From contig JABTUM010000001.1 in NCBI GenBank assembly GCA_015075375.1, forward strand, positions 987,201-1,051,200: a stretch of 64,000 bases of DNA. Reading direction: 5' to 3'. The stretch's first letter is position 1. Each line of letters starts with the position of its first letter. Origin of the DNA: Planctomycetota bacterium. Its GTDB lineage: Bacteria > Planctomycetota > SZUA-567 > H5-PLA8. Both the position numbers and the translations under genes were made by a program. This document shows, in pieces, positions 58,059 through 64,000 of the stretch. The notes beneath the pieces are model-generated. The model searched no databases and was not told the DNA's origin. It saw only the letters and a program-made list of their open reading frames with translations.

Positions 58059-59863
58059 GGCGCGGGCTCCGATTTACGCGCGGCCTGCGGGCGGCGCAGG
58101 TAGGTCTCGTCGCGCACGCGCTCTTGGCGTCCGACTTGCATCGCCACGATCTTCCAGCGTCCCTCGCGCGGTTCGATCCGGAAGCGCGCCGCGTAGGCGT
58201 TGGCCCGCGCATGCACGTGCCCCCAGTGTTCGACGGTGCCTTCCACCGTCCAGTTCGCCTCGACCTCGAAGTCGGCGCTTTCCGGTTGGGGCCAGGTGGG
58301 CGCGGCGCTTTGCACCTCGACTCGAACGATCTTCGCGCGCGCGCCGCCTTGTTCTTGAATGGTCAGGCTTTCGTGCACCTGCAGATAAAGGGTGGCCAAC
58401 AGGTCGCCGGCGACGCTCTTTTCGAGCGCGTCGTAGATCTCGCTCTCGTCGCGGTAGTCGAACGCGCGATACAGGTTGCCGTGCAGCGTCTGGAAGATCG
58501 CGCGCGCTGTTTCGGCCGTGGGTTTGCGCACACCGGATCCTCCGGCGAAGGGCGTATCCAGCCAAGCAAAGGGCAAACAGCCCGCCACGCCGACGGCGAG
58601 CACACTCAACCAAAGCGCGGCCGGGAGTCCGCGCCGGCGCGCCAGGCGCACGATTCCCAGCAGCGCGAGCAGCCCCGCGGCGGCCAGGGCGATCAAGGGT
58701 AAGCGCAGCGGTTCGGGCGCTTCGGTTTGCACTTCCACGATGCGCGCCCACTTGCGGCCTTCAGGCGCGGTCCAAGCGAAGCTAGGCTCCTTAGGCGTGA
58801 AGCGATGGGCGCTCACATCCTCGCCCTCGAAGACTTGCGTATACACCTCCGTCAATTTGGTGTCGAAAAGCGGCCAAGCCAGGCGCAATTCCCGCAGCCC
58901 GCTTTTTGCACCGTAGGCGAGCAGCACGCTGACGCGGGTGAGCGGGGCGACGACATCTTGGCGCGCGTCGATGGCCGCCAAATCCTTGAAGCGCGTGGAG
59001 AGGAACTGAATCTGCCGGATCTCGGGCGCCACCTCGAGTCCGTTCACGGTCGCGGAAAGTCGCGCTTTGAGGAACGCTTCGAGCGCCGGGCGCGCGGCGT
59101 CCTGTTCGGCGACGGTGAGCAGTCCGAATTCGGCGCGCGGAACCTCATGGAACCGCTCCAGCAGGTACAGCGGCAGGAGCAGTTCGTGGCGCACTTCGAA
59201 ATCGTCGAGGTACAGGAAACTGTAGACGCTTTCGACGGCGCTGAACTCGTCGGCGACCCCGTCGCCTTCGTGCGCGGGCTTGGGCTTCTCGGTCAGGTAC
59301 GAAGGCTTCCCGCCGTCCCACGAGAAGCCCAGCGTCAGCACGCGCCCCTTGCCGACGGCCATGGCTTTCGACCACGGAAAGCCTTCCTGCTGCACGGTCA
59401 ATTCGACCACCGAAGGAAGCACGTCGGTGCCGCCGATGGTCTGGCCGAAGGCCAGGCCGTCGGGCGGAGCGTCGAGCTTGTAATAAAACGTGTACGTGAC
59501 GACGAAGGCCATCATCCGGCCGAAGGGCAGGCCGTCCGGCGGAAACGGATCGTGTTCGAGAGTGACGAACTGGCCTTCGAGCCTGCGGCCGTCCGGCAGC
59601 AGCAGCGCAAAGGCGTCGAGCAGGTATTGGCGGTGTTTGTCGCGGGCTTCGAGGAAGGTGCTTTCGATCAGCTTGCCGCCGGGCAGATTGCCGGCGTGGA
59701 TCAGGTAGTAGTCTTCGGCCATGACCTTTACGGTGAGGGTGATGCCGTCCCGCGCGACCTTCATTTCGGCCCAGGAGACCGAGAAGGGATGCGCGTGCGA
59801 CCGCCGCGCGGCGACGGCCAGCAGCAGGCAAAGCACGATCCAAGCGCTCGGGCGTGGCCTCAT
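58055..59863 (-). CDS. Exported/membrane protein of the metal ABC operon
   Basis: A 602-residue protein, first gene of the operon. A signal peptide (SAWIVLCLLLAVAARRSHA) is followed at once by HPFSVSWAEMKV, resembling the mature start of HupE/UreJ-like and related metal-linked membrane proteins. The middle is a beta-rich periplasmic region; a short hydrophobic pair (about residues 395-440: LPLIALAAAGLLALLGIV and LWLSVLAVGVAGCLPFAWL) crosses the membrane; the C-terminal about 140 residues end in HWGHVHARANAY...RWKIVAMQV. Function is unknown, but its place before the ABC genes (ATGA overlap with the ATPase) and its His-rich ends suggest metal sensing or transfer. Confidence 0.6.
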   Translation of the reverse strand: MRPRPSAWIVLCLLLAVAARRSHAHPFSVSWAEMKVARDGITLTVKVMAEDYYLIHAGNLPGGKLIESTFLEARDKHRQYLLDAFALLLPDGRRLEGQFVTLEHDPFPPDGLPFGRMMAFVVTYTFYYKLDAPPDGLAFGQTIGGTDVLPSVVELTVQQEGFPWSKAMAVGKGRVLTLGFSWDGGKPSYLTEKPKPAHEGDGVADEFSAVESVYSFLYLDDFEVRHELLLPLYLLERFHEVPRAEFGLLTVAEQDAARPALEAFLKARLSATVNGLEVAPEIRQIQFLSTRFKDLAAIDARQDVVAPLTRVSVLLAYGAKSGLRELRLAWPLFDTKLTEVYTQVFEGEDVSAHRFTPKEPSFAWTAPEGRKWARIVEVQTEAPEPLRLPLIALAAAGLLALLGIVRLARRRGLPAALWLSVLAVGVAGCLPFAWLDTPFAGGSGVRKPTAETARAIFQTLHGNLYRAFDYRDESEIYDALEKSVAGDLLATLYLQVHESLTIQEQGGARAKIVRVEVQSAAPTWPQPESADFEVEANWTVEGTVEHWGHVHARANAYAARFRIEPREGRWKIVAMQVGRQERVRDETYLRRPQAARKSEPAP

Positions 59864-59954
59864 GGCGTACGGAAGATACGCCGCTGCGGCGCGGACGGCT
59901 ATGCCGAATCGAGCGGCCCTCGCGGAGGAGCGCTCGAACAGGTATGCTTAAGAC

Positions 59955-60710
59955 ATGAGTAGCGCACACGATTCCGCCGCGTTGCCGTTGAACGCCTCGC
60001 TGCAAGAGCCTCCGGCCGAGCTTGCGCCGGAGGCGCGGCTGCCGTTTCGCGGCTTTAAGCACTGGGGCGGTCCGTTGGCAGGTTTATCGGCCGGCGCGCT
60101 GGCGGTGCTGGTGGCGTGGATCGATCCGAAGACGCCGTTCCTGGCGGTGGGCTTGTGCGTCCTCGGCGCGCTGAATGCCTACCTGCTTTCGCTGATCAAC
60201 AAATCGCTGATCGGTTCGATCGTTTCGGTACTGGGTGGATTCGCCGTGGGCCTGGTGGGCGTGGGCCTGCCGACTTTCCTGGCCGACCTGGATGCCGGCG
60301 CCGACGATCTGGCGCAGCGCGTCATGGTTCCGGTCCTGCTCTTTTTTGCCCCGATTCTGGTCGGCACCGGACCGTTGCTCCTGGCGATGCTCTTTCAGAT
60401 CGACCGGCCGCGCGGTTTCCTGGTGCGGCTGCTGCTGGGCACGGCTGCGGGGTTGCTGGCCGCGATCTGCGGTCTGGTGGTCTACGGGATGCTCGATTCT
60501 CTTTTCGATGCCCTCCCGGATGGCCTGATCAGCGTCGCGGCCTTTACCGCGGCCAACTACGTGCTCTTCCGGCTCCAAGTACTGTGTCTCATTGAGTCGG
60601 CCGGCGGCGACAACGTGCTCCGTCCCGGTTACATCGATCCGGCCGATGACCCCCCAGCAAGTGCGCCCCCTCCGTCGGCCCCGGCCGCTCAAGCCGACGA
60701 CGAACCCTGA
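59955..60710 (+). CDS. Multi-pass membrane protein of unknown function
   Basis: A 251-residue protein with about six hydrophobic helices (about 42-57, 63-78, 85-107, 125-147, 158-180, 188-205) and a Pro/Ala-rich acidic tail. I do not recognise the family. It starts at ATG 59955 about 90 bases from the divergent metal-ABC operon, and precedes a DUF309 gene by 10 bases on the same strand. It has no transporter or enzyme motif. Confidence 0.6.
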   Translation: MSSAHDSAALPLNASLQEPPAELAPEARLPFRGFKHWGGPLAGLSAGALAVLVAWIDPKTPFLAVGLCVLGALNAYLLSLINKSLIGSIVSVLGGFAVGLVGVGLPTFLADLDAGADDLAQRVMVPVLLFFAPILVGTGPLLLAMLFQIDRPRGFLVRLLLGTAAGLLAAICGLVVYGMLDSLFDALPDGLISVAAFTAANYVLFRLQVLCLIESAGGDNVLRPGYIDPADDPPASAPPPSAPAAQADDEP

Positions 60711-60720
60711 ACGGAATGCC

Positions 60721-61167
60721 ATGAGCCAACCTGAATACCTGCCCGGCTACACGAAAGGCGTGTGGCTCTTTAATGAGCGCTACTTCTTCGAGTGCCACGA
60801 AATTCTGGAGCTGCTTTGGCTCGAGTCGGTGGGTTACGAGAAGACGCATTACCAGACGCTCATTCATGGGGCGGTCTGTTTCGTTCACTGGGAGAACGGG
60901 AACCGGAAAGGCGTACTCTCGCTTTACCGTACCTTTCGCCAGAAGGCCGAATCGCTTCCAGGCGCTTGGTTTATGGGGGTGCACCTGGCGCAGTTGGTGG
61001 CCGATATGAGTGCGCTCGTGGAGCCCTATCGCAACGATCCCGATCTGCCGCTCACACCCTTTGCGACTCTGCGCACACCGCGGATGGAAGTTCAAGGCTT
61101 CGAGCCCACCCCGGTGGACGAGGCGGAACTCCTGATTTTAGGCCGCCACGAAGCGGATGAGTCGTAG
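60721..61167 (+). CDS. DUF309 family protein
   Basis: A 148-residue protein of the DUF309 helical family: GVWLFNERYFFECHEILELLWLES is the family's FN.g.yfE.HE.lE.lW signature, followed by LIHGAVCFVHWENGNRKGVLSLYR. Members are small helical proteins with conserved His/Glu pairs that may bind metal; the biochemical role is not established. ATG 60721 lies 10 bases downstream of the preceding membrane-protein gene, so the two are probably cotranscribed. Confidence 0.82.
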   Translation: MSQPEYLPGYTKGVWLFNERYFFECHEILELLWLESVGYEKTHYQTLIHGAVCFVHWENGNRKGVLSLYRTFRQKAESLPGAWFMGVHLAQLVADMSALVEPYRNDPDLPLTPFATLRTPRMEVQGFEPTPVDEAELLILGRHEADES

Positions 61168-61475
61168 GCCCCGGCAGCAACTTCGGGCGAACAAGCCTCT
61201 GAATCGGTAAGCCATCGGCGCGTCCATCCCCTGAATGCCCGAGGTGCACTCGACGCATGGTAAAAAGGTACGAAATCGTCGGAAAGTAGATATCCTTCGG
61301 GCCTGAATTACGTGTCTCAGTAGGAGATGAACCGGGAACCGGTCGATCAGAGGCCTCTTGACACGCAGAGGCAGCATTCTAACATGGTGCAACTCGCGTG
61401 GCTCGGACTTTCGGTTAAGTACCTATAATGACTTGTATGCGATCGCAGGAAAACTTTTGGTGGGGAGATCGGGGC
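61168..61475. other. Intergenic region upstream of the secreted metallopeptidase
   Basis: A perfect TATAAT is at 61424-61429, but no good -35 hexamer lies 16-18 bases upstream. Transcription from it would start near 61436, about 40 bases before ATG 61476. No gene is visible elsewhere in this stretch. Confidence 0.4.
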
Positions 61476-62903
61476 ATGGGCGCAGGGCGAAAAGTGCTGG
61501 GAGTCTGCTGGGTGCTGGGGCTTGGCCTGTGCGCAACCGGTTGGGCGGCGGAGAGCATTACGCTGAAGTTCCCTGGCGGCTCGGCACGCGGCGAGGTCGT
61601 TAAAGTCACGAAAAGCGAAGTGGTGCTCAAAAACAGCGCCGGTAAAGAGCAGATCATTCCCGCGGCGATGCTGGAACCGAAGGATCTGCTGCATTGCCGC
61701 AAGCAGATTCTCGATCCGAAGGACGCTAAGGGACACTTCGAACTGGGCGAGTTCTGCCTCCAGAAGAACTTGAAAGAGCAAGCCAAGGAGTTGCTCACCC
61801 AGGCTTCGACCCTCGACCCGGCGGCTTACAAGCTGAAGGTCGAGGATCTGCTAGGGGCGAAGCCCGAAGCGCCGCCGGCGGAAGTCGCGCAGAAACCCGA
61901 AGAGAAGCAGCCCGAAAAGGAAGCTCCGAAAACGGCCGACCCGGAGAAAAAGGACGGCGACGGCGAATGGATCGAAGTGCGCGGGCCGAACGGGCAGATC
62001 TTCAAGATTCCCGCGAACCTGATGGCCAACCAGGAAGATATCGCGCCTAAGAAGCCCGATGAGTGGGAGAAGTTCAAGACCGACCGGCTGCAGGAACTCA
62101 AGCGCGTCTGTGGCGGTGACTGGAAGGTCGAAGAGACGGCGCACTATTGCCTCTTCAATAACCTGGATCCGAAGGACTACGAAGCGCTGAAAGTGCAGTG
62201 CGAAGGGCTGTACGGCTTCCTGAAAGAAGTAATGGACTATAAGGAAGGCGATCCGCTCTGGAACAACAAGTGCCCCGTCTACTTCATCAAGACGCGCAAC
62301 CAGTTTCTCCAGTTCGCGTCGCAGATCGATCGGGCGCCCGGCGCGGCGAACTCGGGCGGCTACTTCCGCCACCGCGGGCGCGAAGTTCACATCGTGATTC
62401 CGCTGTACGATTGGATGAACGGGAAGCAGAAGATCGAGACGGCCACCAGCACGCTGTACCACGAAGGCACGCACGCCTTCCTGCAGCTTGTGGGTAAGAA
62501 TACGCAGTTGAATTCGTGGCTCCACGAGGGCATGGCGCAGTTCATCGAGTTCCTGTGCATGGAGCGCTACACGGGCAGCAATAACTTAGGCGACCGCAAC
62601 CGCGCGGTGGGCATCCTTCGCCAAGCCGTTCGGGACGGCGACGTGATCAGTTGGTACGAAGGCCGGCAGCGCCCCATGGGCGGCGGCGACCACCCGGGCT
62701 ATGCCTTCGCCTGGTCGCGCTTCCACTTCCTGTACACCTGCTTTCGCAGCAATCCGCGAGCGTTGCCGACGATGATCAATGCGATCAAGGACGGTAAATC
62801 CGAGGAGGACGCGATGAAGGCGGCCTTCGGGAAGTCCTACGACGAGCTGGAGCAGGGCTATCGGGTCTGGATGGAACAGTCGTCCAAAAACAACTTCAAA
62901 TAG
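61476..62903 (+). CDS. Secreted gluzincin metallopeptidase (DUF1570-like)
   Basis: A 475-residue exported protein. ATG 61476 follows GGGGAG by 8 bases and gives a signal peptide (KVLGVCWVLGLGLCATGWAA); an upstream in-frame ATG at 61428 is possible. Residues about 26-75 repeat the small beta module seen at 635 and 15738 (SITLKFPGGSARGEVVKV, IIPAAMLEPKDLL), then TPR-like and Pro/Lys-rich segments. The catalytic domain has HEGTH (329-333) and downstream LHEGMAQFIE, with Glu351 the likely third zinc ligand, as in gluzincin peptidases. It probably degrades or processes proteins in the envelope. Confidence 0.75.
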   Translation: MGAGRKVLGVCWVLGLGLCATGWAAESITLKFPGGSARGEVVKVTKSEVVLKNSAGKEQIIPAAMLEPKDLLHCRKQILDPKDAKGHFELGEFCLQKNLKEQAKELLTQASTLDPAAYKLKVEDLLGAKPEAPPAEVAQKPEEKQPEKEAPKTADPEKKDGDGEWIEVRGPNGQIFKIPANLMANQEDIAPKKPDEWEKFKTDRLQELKRVCGGDWKVEETAHYCLFNNLDPKDYEALKVQCEGLYGFLKEVMDYKEGDPLWNNKCPVYFIKTRNQFLQFASQIDRAPGAANSGGYFRHRGREVHIVIPLYDWMNGKQKIETATSTLYHEGTHAFLQLVGKNTQLNSWLHEGMAQFIEFLCMERYTGSNNLGDRNRAVGILRQAVRDGDVISWYEGRQRPMGGGDHPGYAFAWSRFHFLYTCFRSNPRALPTMINAIKDGKSEEDAMKAAFGKSYDELEQGYRVWMEQSSKNNFK

Positions 62904-63046
62904 GCAGGAAACGCCGGCTCAAATATCGCGCAAAAGCGCTCTGGACCTTGTCTCGCATTCTGTGCTACAACCTGCCTCGGCTCGCGGAAGGAGCGGGAGC
63001 CGGTTTGCATAGTCCGCTTTTCCTAAAACAGGACGCCTAAAGCCCC

Positions 63047-63898
63047 ATGTCTGAAATCGAACTCGCCTGCCACCTTTCGCCGTGGGGGCAGCACGGCATG
63101 ATTAACGCGCTCTCGGACATTGAGAGCGCCGGCTTCAAGGGCATCGAACTGCCCGCGATCGTCGTGGAGCAGTTCGAGGACCGCGTGCAGGTCTTCAACG
63201 AGATTCTGCTGGAACATCACATTCAGCTCGTCGCGATCACCGCCGGCGGCAGCAAGTGGCCGGGGATGAACCTGGACGAGGAGGTCGAGCGCTGCCTGAA
63301 TATCGCGCGCTTCCTGAAATCGGCCGGCGCACGGGTGCTGTGCCTGTACCCGCCCAAACCGAACCCCGAGCATCCCATCGAAGACGAACTGGACCTGATG
63401 CCGGCCGCGACGGCTTACGGCGAGATCGCGCGCCGCACCCTCGAGCAGGATGTCATCACCTGCATCCACCCCGAATTCGGGACGCTGGTCGAGGACGAGA
63501 AGACGCTGGAGAAGTTCAACCAGATGGCCGATCCGGAAGCGCTGAAGCTCTGCCTCGACGTAGGCTGGCTGGCCGAGGCCGGCCTTTCGCTCACCGGCTT
63601 CGTGAAGTCGTACAAAAAGAAGTTGGGGCTCGTCCACCTTAAGGACTTGAAGTTCAAGAAGGGCAAGATCGCGAAGCCCCACAAAGAGAAGGGCAAGGAA
63701 GACCCGCGTCCGCATGCCGTCGAACTGGGCAAGGGCGGGCTGGATCTCGAAGCGTACGTCGACGCGCTGCTGGTCGCCGAATTCTCCGGTTGGGCCACGG
63801 TGGAGTTCGATCCGCCCGAGGAGCCCGGCCGCACGCTGCGCAGCCTCGCCAAAGCCTGCCACGACTACGCCGAACACACGCTCGACTTGGTGCTGTAA
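63047..63898 (+). CDS. Sugar phosphate isomerase/epimerase family protein
   Basis: A 283-residue TIM-barrel protein of the AP-endonuclease-2/sugar-phosphate-isomerase family. Characteristic segments: LSDIESAGFKGIELPAI, IQLVAITAGGSKWPG, TAYGEIARRTLEQDVITCIHPEFGTLVED, LKLCLDVGWLAEAGL, LGLVHLKDLKF and WATVEFDPPEE, containing the Glu/His/Asp residues used for metal and substrate. Members isomerise or epimerise sugars and inositol derivatives. The substrate is unknown; genomes with Gfo/Idh/MocA oxidoreductases often pair the two families, and one is present at 38348-39502. It is the last gene in the window. Confidence 0.85.
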   Translation: MSEIELACHLSPWGQHGMINALSDIESAGFKGIELPAIVVEQFEDRVQVFNEILLEHHIQLVAITAGGSKWPGMNLDEEVERCLNIARFLKSAGARVLCLYPPKPNPEHPIEDELDLMPAATAYGEIARRTLEQDVITCIHPEFGTLVEDEKTLEKFNQMADPEALKLCLDVGWLAEAGLSLTGFVKSYKKKLGLVHLKDLKFKKGKIAKPHKEKGKEDPRPHAVELGKGGLDLEAYVDALLVAEFSGWATVEFDPPEEPGRTLRSLAKACHDYAEHTLDLVL

Positions 63899-64000
63899 TG
63901 CAGGACCGGGTTCGTGGGCGGCTCCCGAAAGTCGCCTTGCGCCGGTTCACCGCCTAAGCCCTAACCGCATGGCGCCACCCGCGCCTGCTTGCGATCCGCA

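Overview
The window is a GC-rich bacterial chromosome segment, densely coded on both strands, with no tRNA, rRNA, CRISPR array, prophage or intact transposase that I could recognise. The gene content suggests a Planctomycetota-like (PVC-type) or similar deep-branching Gram-negative organism. The pointers are an ECF sigma factor paired with a zinc-finger anti-sigma protein fused to a terpenoid-cyclase-like toroid, a VIT/VWA protein, an SGNH hydrolase with an N-terminal jelly-roll, PhyH, Gfo/Idh/MocA and sugar-phosphate-isomerase-like enzymes, TPR proteins with a GT-C/PMT-like membrane domain, and many secreted proteins of unknown function. This placement is an inference from domain repertoire, not from a marker-gene tree.

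Layout. 1-4833 (+): the end of hflX, two secreted proteins, an Ogt-type alkyltransferase and two small unknown genes. 4849-9338 (-): rpmI-rplT, an intrinsic terminator, then pheS-pheT-fthC; this PheT lacks the usual tRNA-binding OB-fold insertion. 9500-13518 (+): a probable operon of a 58-residue membrane protein and two tandem PMT-like/TPR proteins, each junction overlapping by 11 bases. 13530-18195: clpS (-), a secreted protein with EF-hand-like loops, a stretch of less GC-rich DNA with a coiled-coil membrane protein, and a PhyH dioxygenase (-). 18196-22347 (+): a VIT/VWA protein, then an ArsR regulator coupled to an AHSA1/SRPBCC protein behind a perfect palindromic operator. 22360-28626 (-): an ECF sigma factor coupled to a membrane-anchored PQQ-propeller protein, a HEAT-repeat protein, and a fused AroD-AroE enzyme.

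28837-39502 (+): a secreted protein, an RDD lipoprotein and maf in an overlapping operon; two spermidine-synthase-related membrane proteins; the ECF sigma/anti-sigma-toroid pair; and an oxidoreductase. 39507-42286 (-): an SGNH hydrolase and an MFS transporter. 42486-47191 (+): an HlyD-like protein, YraN, a PfkB kinase, TatD and a metallo-beta-lactamase-fold hydrolase. 47298-53522 (-): three secreted proteins that all carry STN-like domains, then clpP, a nicotinamidase-like gene and nadE, which together suggest NAD salvage. 53842-55209 (+): a GH105-like glycosidase. 55259-59863 (-): a four-gene metal-uptake-like operon whose TroA/ZnuA-type lipoprotein is paired with an FtsX/MacB-type permease and ATPase instead of a ZnuB-type permease. 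59955-63898 (+): a membrane protein, a DUF309 protein, a secreted metallopeptidase and a sugar-phosphate-isomerase-like protein.

The most promising unexplained systems are the STN-domain trio (47298-50369), the hybrid metal/FtsX ABC operon (55259-59863), the small-protein/PMT-TPR operon (9500-13518) and the two ECF sigma modules with unusual membrane partners (22360-24425 and 35688-38116).
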